A stretch of 64,000 nt of DNA from Hippophae tibetana. Taxonomy: Eukaryota; Streptophyta; Magnoliopsida; Rosales; Elaeagnaceae. Position 1 is the stretch's first letter, and each line of letters starts with the position of its first letter. Position numbers and translations under genes: made by a program. The notes under the pieces are model-generated. The model had not been told where the DNA came from. It saw only the letters and a list, made by a program, of their open reading frames with translations, and ran no database searches. This document shows, piece by piece, positions 29,901 through 41,900 of this stretch. Location: contig CM072801.1 of the NCBI GenBank assembly GCA_037013495.1, positions 10,650,501-10,714,500 on the forward strand. The letters run 5' to 3'.

Positions 29901-32900
29901 GGCATTTGGACAAACACGTTTCCACTTGCAGCTTCTTGAACCTACAATAATTTAAAAGTAAACAATACTGCAAAAGATATGAAATCAAAGACCATATGAT
30001 TTCTAACAATTTCATAGGAAACAATAATGGTCCTAAAGAGAGAAAAATCTACAGCTTACTTGAGTAAAAATGTCCTTTGAAACATCAAAGCTACCCTTTT
30101 CAGCAAAGACCACACCGGCACCATTAGCAGCATACAAATTGGCAGGATGCTGAGCCAAAACCTACAAGTAATTTCTTTCTTTAATATGTTAAACATCAAA
30201 TGTATCAACAAGAAACCAAGCTAATGCAAGTAAAGTCCCTTAAAGAATCCTAGTACATTCATTCTACATGTTCAGACATTATGCAAGAAGACTGCGCTTT
30301 TATTTTTTGGGCTTCCCAAATATATCTCATGAGGTTAACCGTAGACTTGACTTATTAAGTATAATGGATTTTCGTTATAGATGAATATTGCTCAGATACA
30401 GAACTAGTTCTGCATACAGTTATTGTTTTCACAATGAAAGTTTTCTCAATTGTTTCTAGAAAGATAGAGAGTTAATGCAACTGAGATAAAGTAGTCATAA
30501 AACTGTCACATATAATACTATAAGTTTTTACCATTTTATCTATATAGAAAACATTAAGGTGGTGTTTGTTTCACATAATAGAATCGGAATCGGAATGGGA
30601 ATGGGAATGAAAGAAAACAATTTTGTTTGGTTTGACCACTGGAATCAAAGAAGGAATCAATATTACGATATTTGGTTTATAACTAGAGTGGAATGGAAAA
30701 CACTGTTTATTATAAAGCTGTTTTTATTTTACAGAAAATTATTTCATTTATTTCTTAATATCAAATCTCTTTATATATACATTTGTTATGCCTAATATAC
30801 TGTTGGAAGTCATTAGTATACAACTGCAAATCACACTAAAAATCAGAAAACTGTACTCCTAAAATTAAAGATTAGTTACATCCTGGAAATCAAGAATCTG
30901 AACATACTCTTAGGTTGATTTCCTACACTCCCCCTCAAGTTAGGCGATATATATTTTCTAAACCAAGTGCTACATTTAACTCTGTGAAATTAGGTCGAAA
31001 CAATGTTTTGGTTAAGATATCTACTACTTGTTGCCTAGATGGAACATAGTTGAGGGAGATCATCTTACCTTCAATTTTCTCACTGATGAAGTGTCTATCA
31101 ATTTCCACATGTTTAGTTCGATCATGGTGGACTGATTTTTTGGCAATTGTAATTGATGAATGGTTGTCACACATGATTCTAATAGATTTTGAATGTTCAA
31201 TCTTGAGTTCGTATAGTAGTCGTTTTAGCCAAATTCCTTCACAGATGTCCAAAGCCAATGCACGAAACTCAACCTCGACACTACTACGTGCTACCACTGT
31301 TTGCTTTTTGCTATGCCATGTCACCAAATTTCTCCAAATAAATGAGCAATATCTAGATGTTGATTTTCGATCACTAGGAGATCCAGTCCAATCAACGTCA
31401 GTATAAATTTCCAATCTCCTATTAATTGTTTTCTTAAACATGAGCCCCTTTCCAGGATCCTTCTTCAAGTATCTTAGAATACGGTTTACTGCCTCCAAGT
31501 GATCTATTGATGAGTTACCAAAAAACTGACTAACAATACTGACTGAAAAACTTATATCTGGACGTGTATGGATCAAATAAATTAACTTACCTACCAAATG
31601 TTGATATTGTCCCTTGTCAGTTGCCAATTCATCAGTTCAAGGCATTAGTTTGGTGTTAGGGTCCATGGGTGTTTCAACAGGCTTACACCCACTCATGTCA
31701 GTCTCACGCAAGAGATCTAGAACATATTTGCGTTGAGAAACTGAGATTCTTTTGGTACTACGTGTCACCTCCATCCCTAAGAAATATTTCAAATATCCCA
31801 AGTCTTTAATCTCGAATTCCTTGGATAATAGCATCTTAAGTCTCTTCATTTCTCCTACATGATTTCCTGTAAGAACTATATCATCAACATATACAATCAA
31901 AGCTATGATTCTCCCATCTGCGAAGTGTTTGACAAATAAAGTGTGGTCTGCATATGTCTGAGTATCCATCTTGTTTGAGGACCTTGGTGAATTTTTCGAA
32001 CCATGCTCTAGGTGACTGTTTAAGTCCATATAGTGCCTTTCTTAACTTGCATACCTTCCCTTGTGTATCTTTAGTCTCAAAGCCAGGAGACACATCCATG
32101 TAAACTTCTTCGATCAAATCTCCATTTAAGAATGCGTTCTTGACATCAAGTTAAAGCAGTGGCTAATCCTCATTAATTGCAATAGACAACAAGACACGAA
32201 CTGTGTTAAATTTTGATACAGGAGCAAAAGTCTCTTGATAATCAATTTCATATGATTGGATGAACCCTTTAGCCACTAGTCGAGCTTTATATCTATCGAT
32301 ATTTTCATCTGCCTTCTGTTTAACTGAGAATATCCATTTACAACCCATTGCCTTCTTTCCAAGTGGTAGCTCTGTTAACATCCACGTACCATTCTTTTCA
32401 AGTGCAGTATATTCTTCTAAGGTTGCCTTGTGCCATTCAGGAACTTTTAGAGCCCCATTGACAGAATTAGGAATCTTGATGTTGTCTAGGGATGTCACAA
32501 ATGCCTGAAATTTTAGGGACAGATGTGCGTAAGAAATGTAACTTTGAAGAGGATGTTGAGTGCATGATCGAACGTCTTTTCTTTGTGCAATAGGAAGATC
32601 TAACTCAGGGTCAGAACCAAGTTTTGGACTAGATTCTGCTTCTTCTTGTAATCTTTCAGATTCAGTCTGGCTCAGGAGAGTTTCTTGACTTTGATGATTT
32701 CGTGTGGGCAAGTCAGGATTTCTCTTTCTTCCATAAACTTTTATGGCATCATTAGGAAGGAGAAAATGTCTAGGATAGACAATGGGAGATTGATCAGGTT
32801 TGGTTTTTGAAGAAAAATCTGGAATGGGTATCAGGTTGGAAGAGGACAAGGTAGTGGAGGGTAAATGAGATGATAATTTCGGTTCAACGAGTGATGACCA

Positions 32901-35900
32901 ATCCCAATTCTGCAATTCATTAGTGTGATTCTCCCCCTGAATTGCAAAACTAGAATAGAATGGAGTTTCTTCGAAGAAAGTAATGTCCATGGAATGGTAA
33001 AACTTACGAGTGATGGGAGAGAAACATTTGTAGCCTTTTTGATTGGCTGAGTAACCAACAAAGATGCATTTAATGGCACGGGCATCAAGTTTGTCATGAT
33101 ATTGTGAATGAATATGGACAAAAATAATGCAACCAAAAACCTTGAAAGGAATTGGTGTCACAAGTTGTGAGGTAGAATATTAACTCTAAAGCACTTGTAA
33201 AGGTGAATGAAAGTTGAGAACTCGAGAAGGCATTCGGTTGATCAAGTGTGTTGCAATAAGAATGACTTCACCCCAAAATTTTTTAGGAACATTGGTTTGA
33301 AAAAGTAAAGTTCGAGCAACCTCAAGTATATGATGTTTTTTGCGATCGGCTACACCATTTTGTTGTGGTGTGTCAACGCAGGAGCTTTGTTGGACAATAC
33401 CGTGTGATTTGAGATATCCACTAAGATCGGAATTAAAGAAATCCCTAGCATTATCAGTTTTTAGGATTTGAATATTGGCATTGAATTGAGTTTGGATCAC
33501 GGCATGAAAAAGTGAAAATATGTGCTTGGTTTCAGATTTATCTTTCATAAGAAATGTCCAACATAATCGAGTATGATAATCAACTAAAAGTAAGAACCAT
33601 CGAGCACCAGTAATACTGGGAACGTGACATAGTCCCCAAATGTCACCGTGAATGAGGGAAAAAGGGTGACTTGGTTTGTGCATGGTGAGAAAGTGTTTCG
33701 AGTATGTTTTGCCAACTGACAAACTTCACAATGAAATAAATTGGGATTTTTATTGATGAATAAGGATGGAAACAAACGTTTCAAATACGAAAAATTTGGA
33801 TGACCTATACGAAAATGCCACATCATGATTTCACTTTCCTTATTAGTATGACTATGAGACTTAAGATTATGACTTAATTGACATTGATGACTGACAAAAT
33901 GGTTTGAAAGTGTGTCGATATCAAGAACATAGAGACCCGCACGTAAATCAGCACCGCCAATCATTTTTCCCGAACTAAGGTCCTGAAAAACACAAGATTT
34001 AGCCAAAATTTTATTTTCACAGTTAAGGTCATGATTTAATCTACTAACTGATATGAGATTGTAGCAAAATCCAAGCACAAATAACAGATTTGAGAGTGAG
34101 GTTGTTTGAGAGGCAAATGGTCCTTGTTTCGATCACTGTGGTGCGAGTACCATTGGCGACACACACTGTTTGAAGTTTGTTGCAAGGTGAGTAGGTTCTG
34201 AAAAGTGATTGATCACTTGTCATGTGATTGGAGGCACCTGAGTCTACTATCCAAGATGAGGAGGGAAATTTTCCAACATGCTTTGTTGAATTACTGGAAA
34301 TATGTGTGGAGTTATTCCTACTGCTACTAAATGTGGTGTTGATATTTGCCTTTTGTATAAGTTGTTGAAGAAGTTCTAATTGTTCCTTAGTGAATGGGAT
34401 AGGATTACTAGAAAATGCACTTGAGTTTGAAGGCTGAGTTTGTACTGATGGTTGGAGAGACTGGAACTGAAAAGATGCAGACCGAAATAGCTCTCCTTGA
34501 GAACTGGTACTGTTAAAAGGAGAAACAGAAACATTAATAGTTGTACTATTAAATAGACCACCAAAAGGATTATATTTAGGAGCAGGATCAAGAATGGATC
34601 CAAGCTGCCTGAATTTTCCATATTGAATTCAGTTCTGTTACTTGTCTCTGGAACCTCCTCATCCATGTCATCTTCCAGTGTACTAAGAATATTTAAACTT
34701 TAAGTTTTTTCATAGCTCTCATGCCAAAAAGCTGAAACTTGAGTTGGAAACTGAAAAGGTACATTCCCTGCCTGAGTATTTGACATCATATTAGGTGAAC
34801 TTACAGAACTAGTTGAACAAGAGGTTAAGAGCAGCAGTTTATGAGCCTAAGGCTCTGATACCATGAAGTTTTTATTTTACAAAAAATTACTTCATTTATT
34901 TCTTAATATCAGATTCCTTTATATATACATTTGTTATGTCTAATATACTGCTGGAAGTCATTAGTATACAACTGCAAATCACCCTAAAAATCAGGAAACT
35001 AACATCCTAAAAACAGGGGTTGGTTCCACCCTGAAAATCAAGAAACTGTACTCCTAAAATCGGGGGTTGGTTCCACCCTAGAAATCAGGACACTGACCAT
35101 ACTCCTAGGTTGATTTCCTACATATTACTTTAATACCCTTATATTTAATAAAATTTAAATAATATCATTTAATTATTGTTTTTTCGTAAGACAAAATACA
35201 TTATTGAAATCATTATTTTTCTAAATAATTATTACTTAAAGAAAATATATTATTAAAATTATTATTTTTCTAAATAGAATTTAGGTTTAAAATTATTATT
35301 TTTATAAATAGGGTTTAAGGTTTTAGTATTAGGGTTTAGTGTTTAGGGTTATATTTGTGGGTTAAGGTTTAGGGTTAAAATTGTTATTTTTCTAAATAGG
35401 GTTTAGTGTTTAGGGTTATATTTGTGGGTTAAGGTTTAGGGTTAAAATTGTTATTTTTCTAAATAAGGTTTTGAGTTTTAAGATTTGGGATTTGGGGTTT
35501 AAGGTTTAGGATTATATTTGTGGGTTAAAGTTTATGATTAAAATTATTATTTTTCTAAATATGGTTTAGGGTTTTGGGATTAAGGATTAAGGATTTGGGA
35601 TTTGGGGTTTGGGATTTAGGGTTATATTTGTGGATTAAGGTTTATGATTAAAATTATTATTTTTCTAAATAGGATTTTGGGTTTTGGGATTTAGGGTTTA
35701 GGATTTTGGGTTTTGGGATTTAGGGTTTAGGATTTTGAGATTTAAGGTTTAGGATTTAAGGTTTTGTGATTTAGGATTTAAGGATTTGGGATTTAGGGTT
35801 TTGGGATTTGGGTTTAGGGTTATATTTGGGGTTAGGGTAAATTGGCAAAAAAAAATTGAGATGGGAATGGAATCATGATTCCTTAAGGGAGGAGAAAGAA

Positions 35901-38900
35901 TTCTGATTCCTTCTACTTTAGGAATCGATTCCATTCCATTCCTATTTTTCAGTCCAACCAAACACAAAAATAAAAGGAACTAATTCTGATTCCATTCCAT
36001 CCAACCAAAAAGAAACTCAAAGGACAAAAAGAAATCTTACCTTTGTGTAAAGCTCTTTGGATTTTTCTAGATGTGTAGCTTCTAACTTGGGATTCCTTTT
36101 TTCATTGCGGACTGCTGCAAAATAGTTCCAGTTTCCCTGACCAAAGTAAAACATGCATATGGGGTCAAGACAAATAAACAAGAAATATAATATTATATTG
36201 GTGCTATACGAAAGCTAGAATATCCAATAACTTCAAAGATAATCAAGAATGATCGATCAACAAAGAATAAAAAGATAGCTTATCATAATATGCACGTCAG
36301 AAAATGTACAAACCAGACAAAGAGTTGCATAGGATTCCTTTCCCTCGGTTGCTTCATTAGCAGCACGGAATGTTTCTTTTGCCTTAACCCAGTCATCATT
36401 TTTCAATTCCAAGTCACCAAGCATAGATAATGCATTTGGGCATTTCTCATTGAACTTCAGAGCATCATTAACCTACAAATAAAAATGATTACTCGAAACT
36501 CTGCATGCATATGTGATATTTCAGTAGTTAAAAGAGAACGAACTAAGAGATAGATGGATCATAACCAGTTCAATGCTTAATTGGATATTGTTCCGAGCTT
36601 TTGCAATGGCAGCAAGCCTCATATAAGCATCAACGTAGTCTGGATACTGCAAAGAAAGAGTACAAAATGTCAAGATACACCAAAGATAAAAGAAAAGTTA
36701 GGGCATCAACTTATCAAGAAAAAATACTAAGCCATAAAAACTGAAAAACAATATTGAAAGACCACTCCTTAGTGTTTAACTAGTAGGAGAAGAGCCAAAG
36801 TTGAATCTTGTAATGATCATTATAGTGTAACAATCATGAGATCAATACTTAATATAATGCAACAAAATGATGTTATTATTACTCTAATGAAGTGAGAGAC
36901 GTTTCAGATAGGCATAAAAGAAGCCATCAAACATGAACTCTATGTTTGTTTGTCACAAGAAAAGAAAAAGATGGGATGTTTTCTATTCCAAGTCATGAGG
37001 TACATAAATGGGAAAGAGAAACTTAAGACTGAACACTCATAAACAAGGATGACTAAAAAACAGAAGTGAGAAGGGATAGTGAACACAAAACAACCATACT
37101 TAACCATGAGAGTTTTATCTAAGAAAAAGCATAATGATGAAACGCGCTCATTTATCTGATACCAAGTTACCAACCACCTGCTACAAAGCTCTTCAAATGG
37201 ATATTAGAGCTTTTATGATGGAATTATAAATAAAGAGAGCAAGAACAAAACTATATGTGCATCTACTCGATATCTAAACCAGGTCCCGAGTTTGTCCCTT
37301 TGAGATGCAAACTTATTTCAATTCCTTATTAAAAATGAAAAAGCATGTCACAACATTCCTCTTTATCAAGTTTTGAACACTAACAGGACTATGAACATAC
37401 AGTTTTGAAAGCACATGGTAAGACCTGGTTGGAGTTATGAAAAGAGCAAGAACAAAATTATCTAAGCATCTACTCGATAGGCAAAGCCAGTCCCGAGTTT
37501 GTCCCTTCGAGATGCAAGCTTGTTCAATGCCTTATTACCAAAGAAAAAGCATGCCACTACATTCCTCTTTATCAAGTTTTAAACACTATCAGGACTATGA
37601 ATATACAGTTTCCCAGGTACATGAAAAAATAAAGGCAGAAGTAAACTGGTACTTATCTCTGACAGGAAAAATTTGTCACTGTGACCCACAAAGAATAAAA
37701 CTGATGTCTCTTTACTTGATGACAAAATATATATACATGAAATCAAGTGCATGCAACACGTGTACGCAACCTACCTTATACAAGATCAAACTGTACAATG
37801 TGCTTGCAGTTTCAGTTTTATGCAACTGCTCAAATAATCTGGCCATGTTAAATAGAGCAGTAACTTTATCCCAGGGCAACTCAACAAGTTGACCTTCTTT
37901 CTCAAGCTCCTGATATATACTCAAGTCCTTCCACTTAAGAGTAGATGCAGTAGCCTCAACAGGTAGTGAGTTATCTTTACCATCAATAAAGCTAAGCCAT
38001 ATGCCATCCCCAAGTGCCTCACGGAACATTTGTTGGGCAACCTAACAGAGATAAGAAAAACTGGATAAATAAAGAAGTCCAAACACACACGAGTGCTGAT
38101 AAAAAATAAACCTCCACCACAATGACGAAATTCAACTTATTTTTAAGACCTTGACAAACCTCAAAATCTCCCCTTTCAAAATGAAGAACTCCAAGATTGT
38201 TTAGCACTTCAATTGGTATATCCTGACCTCCCTTTTTCAAAAGAGTACGTGCCTGAACAATACCAAAAGCTTGATTTACCTCAATCAAAGTACTCTAAAT
38301 TTAAAATATTAAACAGTGTTGTGGCCCTCAACATGATGGGCAACAAAATTTCCTTTCAAAGAGGAAAAAAATCAATAAATGCTTACAGTTTTTAGGGCAT
38401 CAAGAGCAGCTACAGAATCAGATGAAATCAGTAATTCCCCTAGATCAAGAAATGCCTGCACAAGGCCAGAAGGTTATTAGATCTGAAACTAGAAGTTTAA
38501 ATTGACAGGTTGGCTACAAGTGTCTATTTGGCAATGGTTACTAAATGTTTGGCCTAACCCATGTCAAATTTTTAAGTTCAATGAAACAACTCATTTTCTA
38601 TCTATCAGAATGTACTATTATGAGAACTTCTAAGTGCTTTGAACATGACGGACAAAAAAAAACTAGGGGAATGAAATCAGGTGACAAGTTTCACATGAAA
38701 CAACAAGCATATATATCATGTCAATATGTTTATGAGAGAGTTTTATCCCAGAACCTGTGCATCACGAGGGTCAATTTTGGATGCCTTTCGCATATATTCC
38801 ATGGCCTTCTCAGTCTGGCCCAGTTGCACATATATGTGCCCCAGAACCTACAATAAAAAAAAACTTGCATCAAAACTACTTAGCAGAAAAATAAGGAAAA

Positions 38901-41900
38901 ATTTAAATGTGAAGCAGATCTACATATAGAACCATTACGTCAACGCTCTTTCATCAACTCACTTTCAGAGTCTCGCAATTATCAGGATTAACCTCCAAAA
39001 CCTTTTCAAAGTTTGATAATGCACTTTTGAGATCTCCCAACTTCAGTTGTACTTGTCCCAGACCTATCGGAAAAGCTCATAGTTAAACAGAAAACTCGAA
39101 AATAGGAGGGACATTTGTTATACATATCGTGCATAAAGTTGATTATCAAACACTAAGCTGAACTGTAATATGTACTGCAATTTACAGGTAACATAATAAA
39201 TAATATTAGACAAGTTTTTTATGACAATATTAACAAATAGATTCTGACTTGGAAGATAAATTGAACGAAAAAATACATGCAACGTCAATATTAAGTCCTA
39301 ACCATATCACGCAATATGAAAAAATCATAGTTACGAACCATAATATGGGAATACAAATTCGCAGGGCTTATTGATTTCTTTGACAGATGCCATGTAATAC
39401 AACCCAGCCTTTTCATAGTCCCCCTGCAATCCAGTTAAAGGAACATCACTAGCAATAGAACAAATACATGTTACTTATACCATTAGAGCTATAATTAAAA
39501 ATCTAGCAAAAATTAGAGAGGGAAAGAGAGAGAGAATACTTTACAGAACATGAATGCAATACTCATCATCTTAAAACATTAAAATAAATGTAAGGTCATA
39601 AAATTCATTTTCCTTAAATTGAAGACGCAAATAAGTTATCTTCTCTGTCTTTAGAACGAAGGGTTTCCAGTAGTACATAATGTTGAGGACCATATCAGAC
39701 AGTGAACATGGGGAAACACATACACACTGAGGATGACATCATTAGAACTAACATTCTTGGCAAATTGGAACCTTTTTTCAAACACAATTTTTTTAACAAA
39801 AAATTAATGCAAAAAACAGATTGATCCCTGTTATACAAGCCCAAGGCCTAACTCAACCCAATAAGATCTCATTGAATTAAGGGTTGTCCACACTTATAAA
39901 CTGCACTACAGTCGAACGTCTAATCGATGTAGGACAATATAATCCTTCAACAATCCCATAATACAATAAAAGGATTATAGTTATCTAACCTTGCTGTGGT
40001 ATGATCGCGCTAAGTTATAATAAGAGTGCGACTTTGTAGGTCCATGGTTAGTAACAGCAAGCGCAGTTTCAGTAAGTTGCTCAACTAAAAAGTGTTGACC
40101 AGTGAAGAAAAAATGATTGGCTAAATAATTCAGTGCCATTGCACAATAGGGATATATATCAAAAGCTCTCTGCATTTTTAACATTCCTTTCCTAATCCCA
40201 GAAGCTGCATATGCATAATTTGACATCATAATTAGTATTTGAGAAGATACACTGAAATGCATATAAATCACATTTTTCAGTAAATATATATATACACAAT
40301 CAAACCTTCATTTGTTTGCAAATCCATAATTGCTAATGCAACAAGAGCCTCAACATTTTCTGTATCTAACTGCAAGAGCAACAACACAAAATAGATGGAC
40401 AAGCATAAGAGGAATGGTGGGTCAATTAAATTGGCTACTAAAGTCTATTATACATACCTGTAAAACTCTCTGAAATGCCTGTCGAGCTTTTTCAAATTGA
40501 CCCAATTTGTAGCGACAAAGACCTATACCCAGTCTTACTCCAGCTGGACAATCATGATAAACTTGCAGGGCCCTCTTTTGAAAATCCAAATAATAAAAGG
40601 CAGAAGTAATGTCAAATTTGATTCCATAAACTACCAATTCTTATCTAGGTGGGGCTAGTGAAAAACCTAAACCTATAACAATGTAAAGATGATAATAACT
40701 CCCAAAGGTTAAAGAAAAGAAGTGTTTTCTTGTGCTCATCAAAGAAATACGTAAGAAATAAATACAAACCTTGTACAACTCCAGTGAATCAGAATAGCGT
40801 CCACGATTAAATTGAACACATGCCTGCAGATGAAAAGTTATAATGAAAAAAGTGCATCTACTTTAATCGAGCCAGCATCATGAACCATTTGCTCCAATGC
40901 TATCTACTCAATAATATCCCAAGCCATTTACATATGAATTCCCTAACTAGTTTATAGATAAGACAATTGTCAATGCATTTATTTTGGGTTTTTACCTCAC
41001 TCTTTGCTACTCAAAGTATTACACAGCTGGTACACAAACAAAGAGGGTGCAGTGCAAACCTTTTTCTATCCTACAGTTTGTGAAATTGAAGAAAATAAAA
41101 TTAAGGACAAGAGAAGTAAACAGAGGAAAGTGCAAGAAAATAAATGTTCTCGGTTGATCAACCCTCATCACAATTTGACTAAGACAAAACATAAACTAAG
41201 AAGATACAAATAAATGCCATATGGTCAATACCCAAAATGTCCAGGTAGAGATCTAATTATTCCAATCCTGGAGAACTAACATCAAAGTTATGGGCTTATG
41301 ACCTTTATTAGTCAAATGCAGCCCAATAAAGAGGGATTAAAACACAGAATAAAACCTATTTAAAAAATTTTGCATTTGTGGCCACTAAAAAAAAAAAAAA
41401 ACTCCACAATTCCATGCTTCAAGTAAACACCTAAAATGGTGTGTATTCTTCCAAAATATTAAAACCTTCCTGACTCCATCTTTCAAGTCAACACTTAAAA
41501 TGGTGTATATTCTTCCAAAATATCAAGCCTGTATTATTCGTCCACATGTGAATGCAAAAAAGTTTCTGAGGACTTACAGCAATAAACTCTTCATCAATGC
41601 GTCCTGGATGACACATGGCACAACTGTTATATAGAGTATATAATATTTCACATACCTGACCCAAAAGAGCAGGAACATTATCACGATCTCCATCTAATAC
41701 AATCTTGAATGCAGCAAATGCTTGTTCTACTTCACCCTTGGCTAGCAAAAGCTGACCTGCAAAAGTACAAGTAAGAGAAAATTGTGCCTAACTTTAATGT
41801 ACAAAGAGGAACAATGTCCATCCTTCCAAAACTAAATTTAAAAAGGAAAATTGCTACCCTGCTGGAAAGTTTAGGGAATAAGATAATGGGGAGATATTTG

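Larger units (their letters stand above)
30713..35122 (-). mobile_element. Ty1-copia LTR retrotransposon in CTR9 intron 17
   Basis: Complete in structure but decayed, 4.4 kb, in the same orientation as CTR9. The 3' LTR is 30713-30927 and the 5' LTR 34864-35122. A 5-bp target duplication TATTA flanks it (30708-30712 and 35123-35127). The primer-binding site TGGTATCAGAGCC follows the 5' LTR and the polypurine tract AACTTGAGGGGGAG precedes the 3' LTR. The domain order, integrase before reverse transcriptase, is that of copia. The two LTRs differ clearly, so the insertion is not recent. Confidence 0.95.
30559..36012. mobile_element. MITE-like element with telomere-like core, split by a copia insertion
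   Basis: The left part (30559-30712) and right part (35123-36012) belong to one element. The left end GTGTTTGTTT followed by GAATCGGAATGGGAATG is mirrored by the right end, whose reverse complement reads GGTTGGATGGAATGGAATC. The same end sequences, in the same order and reversed, bound the copies at 46506-54920. Without the copia insertion it is about 1 kb. The core is a degenerate TTTAGGG-type minisatellite (35330-35830). It has no coding capacity. The outer boundaries are approximate. Confidence 0.7.

Noticed and set aside
35330..35830. TTTAGGG repeats as a chromosome end
   Set aside because: The repeats are degenerate and interstitial, lying in an intron with coding exons on both sides.
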